The position numbers and the translations under genes are program-made. The notes beneath the pieces were generated by a model that was given only the letters and a program-made list of their open reading frames with translations, did no database searches and was not told the DNA's origin. A DNA stretch of 64,000 nt from Symbiodinium kawagutii (lineage: Eukaryota; Sar; Dinophyceae; Suessiales; Symbiodiniaceae), in contig VSDK01000516.1 in assembly GCA_009767595.1 (NCBI GenBank), positions 223,375 to 287,374 on the forward strand, read 5' to 3'. Below are positions 43,361 to 54,552 of the stretch, piece by piece (positions within the stretch are counted from its first letter, which is position 1; each line of letters starts with the position of its first letter).

Positions 43361-43490
43361 AAACATGGCTGTGGGTCAGTTCACCCCCCCGGTTCCCCTA
43401 TCATTAACCAGCTCGTTTTCCCATGTTTTCCCTATGAAACTGTTGGTTAATCCCAGTAGTTGGTTGGTGAACTGCTTGACCCACCCAGCT
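43361..43490. mobile_element. TIR element, family C (diverged, opposite orientation)
   Basis: Starts CATGGCTGTGGGTCAGTTC and ends GAACTGCTTGACCCACCCAG. The interior has GGTTCCCCTATCATTAACC and TTGGTTAATCC, the reverse complement of the family C core. Confidence 0.5.
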
Positions 43491-43491
43491 C

Positions 43492-43698
43492 ACCACAGGA
43501 TTTCGCCCTGCGAAGTCCCTTCCCCACGTGTCGCGCCCCCTGCCACGTGGGTCGCGCCCGTCACGCGTCGCCAGGGCAACTTGGTCAGCAAGCAACAGAG
43601 CCGACGGAGGGCCTCGGACGCGGCTCAGACCTTTCTCTACCGGACGGCCATGCTGCTGGGTCAGATGGGGTGGGCCACGGTAGCTGGCCACGGCGGCC
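43492..43698 (+). CDS. Candidate exon(s), product unknown
   Basis: A strongly GC-rich 200-base island just before a family A element. One + frame reads NLVSKQQSRRRASDAAQTFL, then YRTAMLLGQMGWATVAGHG. Another + frame and the antisense strand are also open. Exon boundaries are not resolved, and no family is recognised. Confidence 0.35.
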
Positions 43699-44838
43699 AC
43701 GGTGGTTGGTGGTTGGATTCACAGGTTTTTTGCTGGGGATGATAGCCATGGATAGTGGTTAATCAGAGGGGACGATAGGCGATGGTTGGTTGAACAACTA
43801 CTGGTTGGGGGTTGGATTCACATGTTTTTATAGGATTTTATAGGGGTTATAGCCTACAAGCCATGAATAGTGATTAATCATAGGGGATGATAGGCGATGG
43901 GTGGTTGAACAACTACTGGTTGGTGGGTTGATTCACATGTTTTTTATAGGATTTTATAGGGGTTATAGCCTACAAGCCATGAATAGTGATTAATCATAGG
44001 GGATGATAGGCGATGGGTGGTTGAACAACTACTGGTTGGTGGGTTGATTCACATGTTTTTTATAGGATTTTATAGGGGTTATAGCCTACAAGCCATGAAT
44101 AGTGATTAATCATAGGGGATGATAGGCGATGGGTGGTTGAACAACTACTGGTTGGTGGGTTGATTCACATGTTTTTTATAGGATTTTATAGGGGTTATAG
44201 CCTACAAGCCATGAATAGTGATTAATCATAGGGGATGATAGGCGATGGGTGGTTGAACAACTACTGGTTGGTGGGTTGATTCACATGTTTTTTATAGGAT
44301 TTTATAGGGGTTATAGCCTACAAGCCATGAATAGTGATTAATCATAGGGGATGATAGGCGATGGGTGGTTGAACAACTACTGGTTGGTGGGTTGATTCAC
44401 ATGTTTTTTATAGGATTTTATAGGGGTTATAGCCTACAAGCCATGAATAGTGATTAATCATAGGGGATGATAGGCGATGGGTGGTTGAACAACTACTGGT
44501 TGGTGGGTTGATTCACATGTTTTTTATAGGATTTTATAGGGGTTATAGCCTACAAGCCATGAATAGTGATTAATCATAGGGGATGATAGGCGATGGGTGG
44601 TTGAACAACTACTGGTTGGTGGGTTGATTCACATGTTTTTTATAGGATTTTATAGGGGTTATAGCCTACAAGCCATGAATAGTGGTTGACAATAGGGGAT
44701 AATCAACAACTAATAATGGTTCGACAACTACTGCTTGGTGGTTTGATTCACGTTTTACTTATTTTCCCAGATGTAATCATTAACAAATGCTTGGTTGACT
44801 CGTATTTTTCATGACGCGGTGGTTCAACCACCAACCAG
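43699..44838. mobile_element. TIR element, family A, expanded by a tandem array
   Basis: The left end GTGGTTGGTGGTTGGATTCA directly follows the candidate exon. The right end CGGTGGTTCAACCACCAACC, preceded by CTTGGTTGACTCGTATTTTT, is a normal family A terminus. Between them the element is filled by a 116-bp tandem repeat, making it about ten times its usual size. Confidence 0.7.
43716..44745 (+). repeat. 116-bp tandem array
   Basis: Units start at GATTCACATG: 43815, 43930, then every 116 bases at 44046, 44162, 44278, 44394, 44510 and 44626. The central copies look identical by eye and the outer copies are diverged. Each unit contains CTACTGGTTGGTGGG, a copy of the family A left end. Confidence 0.95.
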
Positions 44839-45640
44839 TTATCATTGGTTGGTTTTTGTGATGGTCAATGATGGTCAAGTGATGGTGAAGTGGTGTTTTG
44901 CTGGTTGAGAGATGGTGATGGTTGATGCTAGATGACGGTTCATTTGTGGTTTCAGTCATGGCGTTTTCAAGCTGATGGTAGATTTGGGTGCTTTGAAATG
45001 ATGCTTCAGAGTGACTTCAGAGTGATCAGTGGGTGGTGAGGGGAACAAAACCAACGATCAACAGATCAACAGGTGCAAGACCTTATGTTTCTGTTCAATA
45101 CTTTCATGAGGTCAGGCTCTTGACCAACTGCCGTATTCAAAAATACATGCATGCAGAGGGACAAAAATGCATACATGATGCACTTCGATATATGCGTGCA
45201 AGCTTCGAGTCTTCAGATGGGTTTCTTCCGAAATGTTAACTTGGCTGATGCCTTTGGCCCCTGCTTAAGCCTCATAGATAGAAATGCTACTATAGGCAAT
45301 AGCTGCTCCTCCAGTGCATGTGCATTTGCATCTACATTTGAGCTATATTGTATCGAAAGAAGATGATGTTGCTGTGGTTTTGAGGCATGGAAATGCCCAG
45401 TCAACTAAAAGTACCCTTTTGTAAATTAACATGGCCAGTAATTCATCACAATATTTGCTCAATGTGGAAAAATGGTGGATGTTCCATTGCCAGTCTTTCC
45501 TGTACACTTATCATGCACGGTGGTTGCTTTTGGTCAGAATTGGTCAAACCGTTCTACAACCATATGGCAACCATATGGCGACCATATGGCAACCAACAAC
45601 TCACTGTGATGCCAACAACGGAGCTCATGCCATGTGTACC
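44839..45640. other. No gene recognised
   Basis: AT-rich, with TGATGGTT words at 44860-45030 and a triple ACCATATGGCAACC word at 45560-45595. A 71-codon frame at 45151-45366 has no supporting features. Confidence 0.35.
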
Positions 45641-45776
45641 GATATGTTCCCCTCGGGGGGGAACGAAGCTTCACACCGCAGCGGCCAGTGCCAAGATCCC
45701 CGTCGTTCCGAGGCTTCCGAAGTTGAAACATGCCCCGTCTGGGCTTCTCACATCACCGGATACGACCATGGTGATG
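45641..45776 (+). CDS. Candidate exon, product unknown
   Basis: A GC-rich island. After GTTCCGAG the reading is ASEVETCPVWASHIT before a GA donor (GATACG). Confidence 0.3.
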
Positions 45777-48288
45777 TGACGACTGCTGGCTGCGGAGCTC
45801 AGAGATCCAGTCACCAACCATTAGTGTCCCCTACTATTAGTCAATTAATGACAACAATCCAGGGACTCAACATGACTCTGGTGGGGCGGGGCGTTTTGGA
45901 CTGGGCGATGATTCGTAGCGATGATTCATGGTGGTTAAACCAGGAGGACTGGGGATCTTGGGGACCCCGAAGTTATGGTTGGTTTGGTATTAGAAACTAT
46001 TAGAAATGATTGATACGAAGGATGCTTTGGGGGTACCCCTATTTTGAGAAACCACCAGTTGCTTAACAACTAACTAATGGTTATCAATGCTTCGTTCTCA
46101 CCAAAATGGTTCCTTCTCACTATTTTGAAGCAGTTTCATGAAATATGACCAAAATGAACTCCTTCTCCGAGGGCTCCTCCTCACTGAACCAATGAACCCG
46201 GCCATGCTGAATCCAGTCCCTGGCTGACAAAGCCTTGTCGCTGCCACCGGCTGTTTGCTAGCTATTTGCATGGAACATTGGGTTATGAACTGTCAATTGT
46301 TGGTTATGAACCATTGGCCAGTATGAACCAATGTATTTCTCAACCACTGGATTATGAACCATCATAGTAGATACCATGGCGTTAAAATGTGTTAAATAGT
46401 CTGAATGGTGAATGTATATCTTATACCCATCATCACTCATTGGGTACTAACCATGTGCGTTAAATCTGATGAGAGTCATGGGGAGTCGGTCGAGTTCAGC
46501 GGTTGAGAAGATGTGGGGGTAGCGCTACCGTGGTAAGTCAGGCATAACCACGGCTAGCACAATGTGGTTTCTCAAAATAAAAAGGCATAAACCGTAGTCT
46601 CAGAGAACCGAGCTAGCATGTTGTGGTTTTTCAAAATTGGGTACTCCAAAATTTGATGCTTAATTGCTATACATAGTTAATATTGGATGACTTGGGGGTC
46701 CCCTATTCTGAGAAACATTCAAGTAAAACTGAATAGCACTATCAATCATGATAGCTACTGAATGGCAAGTTACTTGGCTACGCGATAGAGACCAAGAAAC
46801 ACCGACGCTCAATGGTTGATTGTTCAATTAACTGCTTCGGCTGGGAAGAGCTATTAGTAAAACCACCGTGGCTTTGGATTCAGGGCAAAACCATCCGGGT
46901 GCAGAAGGTTGGCGAAACGCTGTTGCGATGCAACCCAATAGCATGAACTGATGAAGTTTAAGCATAGCCATTTGCTGTGGACATTAGTCCCCATCCAGTC
47001 CCTTCAAAGGGCTGGATGGCCGAGCATTCCTTTATCATCACCTCAACTGTTGCGGAATTGACATTTGACCGGGAATCAGTTGAATTTTGGTTGCCTTATT
47101 TAGCTGGTCCTTTCCAGGGAGCTAAGGAGCCAGGGCCCTTTAGCCAAGGAGCTAATAGGAGTGGCCAGCCACTGACCAAATAGTGGTTATTATATGCTAT
47201 TATTCTTAATCAAGTAATTAAGATGGATTTAGCTTCCCAGGTTGGATTGCGGATGGCAATCAATGCCTTATTAAGATAGTGGCCTCAGCCTAAATTGTTC
47301 AATGCAAATGCGCACAATTATGCGACGAACTTGGCAGCAAGAAGATATGAGTGTTGAAGTAGGGGATGGTTTCCCATGGTTTCCCCAATATATTATGATT
47401 GTCATACTGCTTAAATAACACTACAAATCAATATGTTGATGATAAGTCGGTCAGTGATGAATGTCGGTGAAATGATGCTGCATAGCGATGGTCAGCCCGC
47501 CCGGACAACGGCCAGTCATTGTCAACAAACGATCATAGTTACCCTAGAGGTTTCCAATCCAAGATGATCCTAGATGTGTTATGTTCCATCCTGGGCTGGG
47601 CGGATGCACTAAGCTGCAAGCTCTTTACGGCAGTAAGGCGACGAAGCAGTATTTGCCGTCGAATTGTTACTGGGTAGATTGCAGCTACTAACCTAGCTTT
47701 TTAGGCTTTTTGGGATATGATTGATTTACCACATAGTCACGAAAAGTTAGACTTCTAGCAAGGGATCTGAAAGCCACCAAGTGTATATCTCACCGGCTTG
47801 TGCTTGTTTTGTTTTTCAAGAGTGATTTTTGTAGAATCAGCACATATTTGTGTTTTTCGGCCTTAGCCAGAAAAATAAACCAGCCTCTTAAGCCATGATT
47901 CGCCTGCAGAAAAGACATGTCAGAATTGACGGAGATCTTGAGCAACTGTTGTCAGCGCCGCTGGAGTTATCATAGGTCCGCAATCATTTACTGGTGGGTG
48001 GTTTCATTTTTGTGGCAACCGTTGAGAAGCGGTTAAGAGTTGTTCAATGATCTTGTTGTAGTGGTTGCTTATATAATAGGTGCAAGAAAAGGTTGGTAGG
48101 TCGCTGACAATGGTTGATAGTGATCGATAAATGGTTTACCGACCAGGGATGAGAAGGTATCTAGCGACAATCCTATCAATGAATTTATGTGCAGATGGTG
48201 TAGGAGACCACGACTAAAGATAATGGCATTCTATGCACATACACATACATACTAAGATACATATCCAGATAGACATATGTCTAGATGT
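45777..48288. other. No gene recognised; family B element ends
   Basis: Family B right ends occur at 46026-46055 and in the element at 46621-46716. The remainder is AT-rich. A 68-codon frame at 46977-47183 has no supporting features. Confidence 0.4.
46621..46716. mobile_element. TIR element, family B
   Basis: Starts TGTGGTTTTTCAAAATTGGG followed by TACTCC and ends GACTTGGGGGTCCCCTATTC followed by TGAGAAACA. A second B-like left end (TGTGGTTTCTCAAAATAAAA) lies 55 bases upstream. Confidence 0.6.
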
Positions 48289-48319
48289 CTAGAGGTAGTA
48301 TTTGCTTCTTGTTTGCTGA

Positions 48320-48475
48320 ACAAATGCAGCCACTGACCACCACCTGTGTCGGTTTCTACCCGTAACCACGGGGATCAGCCACCGCTCAACGCGGGGCGCA
48401 GTCCGCATAGACAGAAAGCCTGGATGACAGGGGCAGCTCGTTGTGATGTTCGAACTGGCTAGTTGTGAACATGTT
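48320..48475. other. GC-rich island, possible antisense exon
   Basis: The minus strand reads HPGFLSMRTAPRVERWLIPV within a 95-codon frame (48289-48576). The + strand is also open in part. Unassigned. Confidence 0.25.
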
Positions 48476-50065
48476 GGAAGATGAGTCTTAGCCGAAATTC
48501 CTGAACAAAGCTCGAAAAGTTGATGAATTGTCCGATCATTCGTTTGGCTCAAAGATAAGGTTTCCATCATCTCCATTCAAAGTGGCGCCATAGATAGTTT
48601 ATGATGGTTCATGTTTTTCTTGAATTGTGATCTTTCTTGATTATCCTTGCCCCCAAAACCTTTTTTTTCACCATATAACTCATATTTTGGAGGGTAAACA
48701 GCTACCTGGGGGGCTCATGGTAGTGATGCTTGGCCCATGATTCCTTTCCGGTGATGGATTGGCTGTGATCAAGTCAATGATCCTGGCATCGTGGGGGGCC
48801 GCAGCTGCTTCGTGCCAAAATGGTTGTCAACGAATGATGTCCTTTCAAAATGTCTATGGGTCAAGCATGGTCAAGCAGTTAACCATCAATAGTGGGGGTC
48901 AACTATTAGGGAAAACAATGATTAATGATCATGACAACTTGTTAATTTAAGGTTAACCAACAAAAATAGGGAAAACGATGATAAATGATAAGGGAAAACC
49001 TCAAATTTTGGCGAAACAAAACAACTTTTGAACCCCAGAACGGAACGATTCCCCGTCCATGTCCTAGAAAATATGCGCTTTATCCCGGTTGTGGGTGCCA
49101 ATGCACCAATCACTATACAATGATCCATAAAGACAAGAATATGGGTAAGTGTAGTTTACCACGCCAGAAACAAACCAAATTTGTTGTTGAGCAATCAAGC
49201 TATTCAGCAAGCGATCGAAACATCTTCCAGAAGGGAGCGGGTCCATTGCCACTTTTGAGCTGGTTAAGGTTCATGAACTCATTGTCCGAGCTTTAACTGC
49301 TAATTTTGCCATGGTATTTTGTGGTAATATACATTTGCCATGGTCGTTGGAGGTAGTTGGTTATTTATGAACCATTACAGATTGACCATTGCCAACTTTG
49401 GATGCTTTAGCATAGTTAACCATTACTATATATTACTATTGTTGTATTCCCCAGCTATATGCTCACAATTCTTAACCTTGCCCATTACTATCATCTAGTC
49501 ATTGACTGTTATCAAGCATTATCAACCATTCTCAACCATTTACTATCATATGAACCATGCTGATTACTTAATTATTCTACACCAACCATTCTACATGTAT
49601 ATTGCTGTTATATGAAATGTTAACCATTGTGATTCATAACCATGTTAGCCATTCTATATGAACCTTTACGAACCACTGACGCTTATGTTGACCAACAAAG
49701 TAATCAGACCAACGCGCTGCCTCATCGTCCTGGGGTGCTCCAATGGAAGCTCGTGGTGCCACCTGGCATTGAGGTCATCCTTCACAACGATGATTTTAGA
49801 GGTTTCCATGGTATCTATGGAGGTTTTCTATGATGGTGATATGGTGGCAATATGGCCGATACTAGGCTTCTCAAAGTGGTTTTTCCAAAATGGCTGACAT
49901 CGACAATGAAAGCAATGGTTATTGTCCCCTATTATCAGCCAAAGCCATTTTGATTTCAGAGGTTTCTATGGTGGTTTCTGAAAACGGCTGACAATGCCTG
50001 AGAATGGGAGATAATAACCAACCAGAACAGGGATTGATGGGAGATATACCAACCGTATGGAAGTT
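48476..50065. other. No gene assembled
   Basis: A small + strand island at 49690-49790 reads PGVLQWKLVVPPGIE before GTCATC and may be an exon. ACCATTG words dominate 49330-49650. Confidence 0.35.
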
Positions 50066-50170
50066 TTTCAAGCCATAGGGGACCCCCAAGTTAGGGTCGG
50101 TTGAGAATTATCAAGGACTAATTCAATGTAAAGGATGATAGCTGGGGGTACCCCGATTTTGAGAAACAAC
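50066..50170. mobile_element. TIR element, family B
   Basis: Left TTTTTCAAGCCATAGGGGAC followed by CCCCAAG; right GCTGGGGGTACCCCGATTTT followed by GAGAAAC. Confidence 0.6.
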
Positions 50171-50750
50171 CATATCCCAAATTTTCCATGTGTGGTATAT
50201 GTACCCACAATTACCTATACAAATGACCCACATGAAAGTAAGTAATTATACCAGACATGGAACCTTTGGATATAGGAGAATAACGGAGAATATGTCAGTT
50301 GATATGTGCTGAATATACGCTGGGATGATGAATTCAAAGAAGAATCAAGAAGAAATTGCGAAACAATCCTGCGAGGATATCAAACAAGATCCAGATGCAA
50401 ACAGTTGTTGTATCTCATCTCTCCACTTTGGCTGTGAGTCAATACCCTTTAGCCCTGGAAGTTCACATCTCCAAAATGACCAGTCCCCAGTATTTGCTGG
50501 AATGTTCCCCTATCCAGCCTATCCATATTTTGGATGGTTGAACCTAGGACGTGTCATACAATCAATAGTAAGTATCATCGCTCACTTCTCAGTAATCCTC
50601 ATTTAATCACTGATTGGAATTGACATGTTCCTTTTCAGGGGGCATTTTCTTGTGAAGCTTGATCGGCAGAGCTGGACCGAACTGTTTCCAGCCAATCTGT
50701 TGTTTTGTCGAGATTTGTTTGGCCATCCAGACATCAGTGAGGTGTTGTTG
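50171..50750. other. No gene recognised
   Basis: A 93-codon + frame at 50325-50606 overlaps a family C-like left end (TTGGCTGTGAGTCAATACCC at 50429). It is not supported as a gene. Confidence 0.35.
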
Positions 50751-50995
50751 TTCCCCACCTGTCAGGTGAGGGTTGTTAGATTTTATCAGAGCTGACTCCT
50801 CCTCCTCCGCCTCCTTCATCTCCTCCGGTCCTTCTCCTCGCCGGACCTCAACCACGACCATGCACGACTAGTGGTCGCTGCCGGACCTCAACCACGACCA
50901 TGCCCGACTAGTGGTCGCTGCCGGACCTCCACCACCACCATCCACGCCCAGTGGTCGCTGCCGGACCTCAACCGCGAGGAAAGAACGTCAGAAAG

Positions 50996-51284
50996 NNNNN
51001 NNNNNNNNNNNNNNNNNNNNNNNNNNNNNNNNNNNNNNNNNNNNNNNNNNNNNNNNNNNNNNNNNNNNNNNNNNNNNNNNNNNNNNNNNNNNNNNNNNNN
51101 NNNNNNNNNNNNNNNNNNNNNNNNNNNNNNNNNNNNNNNNNNNNNNNNNNNNNNNNNNNNNNNNNNNNNNNNNNNNNNNNNNNNNNNNNNNNNNNNNNNN
51201 NNNNNNNNNNNNNNNNNNNNNNNNNNNNNNNNNNNNNNNNNNNNNNNNNNNNNNNNNNNNNNNNNNNNNNNNNNNNNNNNNNNN
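50996..51284. other. Assembly gap (289 N)
   Basis: N run at the junction between the 40-bp repeats and the satellite, the same junction that is gapped in copy 1. Confidence 0.95.
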
Positions 51285-52747
51285 AATGTCAGAGGAGATG
51301 TCAGAGAGAATGTCAGAAGAGATGTCAGAAAGAATGTCAGAGGAGATGTCAGAGAGAATGTCAGAAGATATGTCAGAGAGAATGTCAAAAGATATGTCAG
51401 AAAGAATGTCAGAAGAGATGTCAGAAAGAATGTCAGAGAGAATGTCAGAAGAGATGTCAGAAAGAATGTCAAAAGATATGCCAGAAAGAATGTCACATTC
51501 TCTCTGACATTCTTTCTGGCAAATCTTTTGACATTCTCTCTGACATCTCTTCGGACATTCTCTCTGAGATGTCTTCTGACATTCTTTTTGGCATCTCTTC
51601 TGACATTCTTTCTGACATATCTTCTGACATTCTCTCGGACATCTCTTCTGACATTCTTTCTGACATATCTTCTGACATTCTCTCGGACATCTCTTCTGAC
51701 ATTCTTTCTGACATATCTTCTGAAGATATGTCAGAGAGAATGTCAGAAAGAATGTCAGAAGATATGTGAGAAAGAATGTCAGAAGACATGTCAGAAAGAA
51801 TGTCACATTCTCTCTGACATTCTTTCTGACATCTCTTCTGACAGTCTCTCTGACATTCTTTCTGACATCTCTTCTGACAGTCTCTCTGACATTCTTTCTG
51901 ACATCTCTTCTGACAGTCTCTCTGACATTCTTTCTGACATCTCTTCTGACAGTCTCTCTGACATTCTTTCTGACATCTCTTCTGACAGTCTCTCTGACAT
52001 TCTTTCTGACATCTCTTCTGACAGTCTCTCTGACATTCTTTCTGACATCTCTTCTGACAGTCTCTCTGACATTCTTTCTGACATCTCTTCTGACAGTCTC
52101 TCTGACATTCTTTCTGACATCTCTTCTGACAGTCTCTCTGACATTCTTTCTGACATCTCTTCTGACAGTCTCTCTGACATTCTTTCTGACATCTCTTCTG
52201 ACAGTCTCTCTGACATTCTTTCTGACATCTCTTCTGACAGTCTCTCTGACATTCTTTCTGACATCTCTTCTGACAGTCTCTCTGACATTCTTTCTGACAT
52301 CTCTTCTGACAGTCTCTCTGACATTCTTTCTGACATCTCTTCTGACAGTCTCTCTGACATTCTTTCTGACATCTCTTCTGACAGTCTCTCTGACATTCTT
52401 TCTGACATCTCTTCTGACATTCTCTCTGACATATCTTCAGAAGATATGTCAGAGAGAATGTCAGAAAGAATTCAGAAGATATGTCAGAAAGAATGTCAGA
52501 GAGATTGTCAGAAGATATTTCAGAGAGAATGTCAGAAAGATATGTCAGAAAGAATGTCAGAAGAGATGTCAGAGAGAATGTCAAAAGATTTGCCAGAAAG
52601 AATGTCCGACTGGAAAGTTGTCAGAAAGAACGTCAGAAGATGTGCCAGAAAGGATGTCAGAAAGAATGTCAAAAGGTATGCCAGAGAGAATGTCAGAAGA
52701 TATGTCAGAAAGAATGTCAGAAGATATGTCGGAGAGAATGTCAGACA
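51285..52747. repeat. TCTGACAT satellite array, copy 2, with strand switches
   Basis: ATGTCAGA orientation at 51285-51495, TCTGACAT at 51496-51722, ATGTCAGA to 51805, TCTGACAT to 52436, then ATGTCAGA to 52747. The switch points are short palindromes such as GAATGTCACATTC and ATATCTTCAGAAGATAT. Confidence 0.9.
51841..52416. repeat. Homogeneous 36-bp array, 16 copies
   Basis: Sixteen consecutive 36-base units, each beginning ACAGTCTCTCTGACATTC, apparently identical. They mark a recent amplification within the older, more variable satellite. Confidence 0.95.
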
Positions 52748-52810
52748 AAAGTGGAGCCAACAAGCGGTGTTGACATGTCATGGTGGGGATCACTCGAAGT
52801 AAAGTAATTT

Positions 52811-53582
52811 GTTGTGATGATTTCCTGTGACCAACGGTAACACGGACCAAAAGTAACCAACCAACCAGAGATTCTAAGGAGTATCATAGGCTCTCAACAA
52901 TTCTTCACAGCAAAGCACATGTGACCAGTATTACGCATTGGCACATACGGACATTGCTATTGGCCACAGGGCAATATCACAATTATGGTCATGCCTTGAC
53001 AATTCTCCGCGGTGCAAAAATGGTTCGGACCATCCCTACTGCTCAGCAAAGGATCTTGATGCAACTACTGGAATTCAGGTTGGATACTCCCGGTCGTGCC
53101 CGGACAGGCCAGTACGGACTTATTTTGAGATCAAAGTATTGTCGACCAGCATCATATTGCAACAGTTGATCTCACATTGCACTATATACTGAAATATGAT
53201 GTTAATAATCAAAAGTTGTTCAAATTATAGCCTAAAAAATCACTGTGCACTGCTTTTTCCCGGCTGAAAGGCCCAGCACCACCTTCCATCGCAAGAGTCC
53301 GGCGGGAGATCTTCCTTTGTTGGCTGCTTCAAGATATTTGGTGCATTTTTGTGCCATGCCTCAGCTATCAGTTTTCTCCATGGATTCATGGCTTCTTCCA
53401 CCAGCATTGTTGACATCGGGTTGTTTCCTTCGTTTTGTTGATGATGTAGATCCAACCGGTTGTGCCACTTGTTGCTGATGCTGGGAGATAGTGATTAGGC
53501 AAGAAATCAAAGGTTGGAAGCTCTGGCAACAACCGTGGCATCAGTATGCATCAGTATCGGTTCCATTGTCCAACCATGACTC
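52811..53582. other. Mostly unassigned, small candidate islands
   Basis: At 53050-53115 the + strand reads QRILMQLLEFRLDTPGRART through possible exon boundaries at CAAAG|GATC and ATTCAG|GTTG. Unassigned. Confidence 0.3.
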
Positions 53583-53743
53583 GCTGGTGGTTTCAAGCAG
53601 TTTTTGATGTTCACTAGATTCATTAGTATCAATTAACAAATGGTTGGTTGGTTGGTTGGTTGGTTGGCTGACTGGCTGACTGGCTGGCTGGTTGGTTGGT
53701 TGGTTGACTAATATTTTTCAGAGTGGTTGAAACCACCAACCAG
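53583..53743. mobile_element. TIR element, family A, with TTGG microsatellite inside
   Basis: Left GCTGGTGGTTTCAAGCAG, right AGTGGTTGAAACCACCAACC followed by AG, with GGTTGACTAATATTTTTCAG before the right end. The internal ATTAACAAATGGTTGG is expanded into (TTGG)n and GGCTGACT units at 53640-53703. Confidence 0.7.
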
Positions 53744-53835
53744 ATGAACGTTGGGTTCGTTGGGTGGGCTTGCCATGGCTGGCCCAGTATAATCATTCCG
53801 AATGCCAGACTTCCGGACCTGCTTGGTCGCATCAG

Positions 53836-53892
53836 GTGCGTTCACAACTACCAGCCTGTTGTGGGGATGGAACAGAAGCTCGAATGCCGCTG
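53836..53892 (+). CDS. Candidate exon, product unknown
   Basis: 57 bases after CATCAG, with a GT donor (GTATAT). Reads CVHNYQPVVGMEQKLECR. It leaves two bases, and the island at 54111 accepts them to give RW-RSWSELHRQQ. Confidence 0.45.
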
Positions 53893-54110
53893 GTATATCA
53901 GCAGTTGGTATCAGCAGTAAAGGAATATGGAATGAGTGATTGGAATATCCCCAAAAAATCGGATCCCAGAAAATTTGGATCCAACAAAAAATTGGATCCC
54001 AACAGTAAAGGAACATCACCCATTCCTTGGATGAGCGCAGTTGGATGTGCATTTCATCCGGGATACCATGGGATAGCTCAGCGAAGCAGCCAACTTCAGC
54101 CTTGTCCCAG

Positions 54111-54142
54111 GCGCTCGTGGAGCGAGCTGCATCGGCAACAGA
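54111..54142 (+). CDS. Candidate exon, product unknown
   Basis: After GTCCCAG, starts with G, GC donor. Reads RSWSELHRQQ in the phase left by 53836-53892, or ALVERAASAT in another open frame. Unassigned. Confidence 0.35.
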
Positions 54143-54289
54143 GCTGGTTGGTTGGTTCCATAACAACAGATCTAGAACTCATCGTATAGAATTATTGAAC
54201 TTAAAATGCGAAGTATGGTTGGTTGGTCAGTTGGTTGGTTGATTTGTTTGTTGGTTGATTCTCCATGTTTATTGCTCGCCATTCGCCAT

Positions 54290-54405
54290 TCTAAGCTGGT
54301 GAAATTCACCATCAGCCACTCCAGAGACCAGCTGCGGCCGTTGGTGCAACCCCCTGGTGCCTTTTTCAGCGTCGAAAAAAAACGTGTGTCGCGGCGACCC
54401 TGGTA
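54290..54405 (+). CDS. Candidate exon, product unknown
   Basis: A GC-richer island reading SKLVKFTISHSRDQLRPLVQ, then PPGAFFSVEKKRVSRRPW and a TAG stop at 54404. Boundaries unknown. Confidence 0.35.
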
Positions 54406-54451
54406 GTGGCTAAGCTTGTGAAGATTAGCGACAAGTCAGCTGATGAATTGC

Positions 54452-54552
54452 AATTTGGTTGATGGTTTTAAACATGTTTTATTGTCCCTAGTCATCATCA
54501 ACAACTGGTTGGTTGACTAATATTATTCATAGTGGTTGAAGCCACCAGCCAG
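54452..54552. mobile_element. TIR element, family A
   Basis: Left TTTGGTTGATGGTTTTAAAC, right TAGTGGTTGAAGCCACCAGC followed by CAG, internal TTGGTTGACTAATATTATTC. Confidence 0.65.

Larger units (their letters stand above)
50751..52810 (-). repeat. Composite satellite repeat, copy 2 (inverted relative to copy 1)
   Basis: Read on the minus strand it gives the same order as copy 1: AAATTACTTTACTTCGAGTG flank, TCTGACAT satellite, 40-bp GC-rich repeat, GGA/GGC tract, and GAGCTGATAAAATC-like end to GGTGGGGA. It differs from copy 1 in its satellite, which switches strand four times and contains a homogeneous 36-bp array. Includes a 289-base gap. Confidence 0.9.

Noticed and set aside
43716-44745. 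CRISPR array
   Set aside because: Contiguous 116-bp tandem repeat without spacers, in eukaryotic sequence.
51841-52416. CRISPR-like regular 36-bp repeats
   Set aside because: Repeats abut directly with no spacers. Satellite DNA.
50871-52802. 643-codon open frame across copy 2 of the composite repeat
   Set aside because: It consists of the 40-bp repeat, an N gap read as X, and satellite. No non-repetitive coding content.
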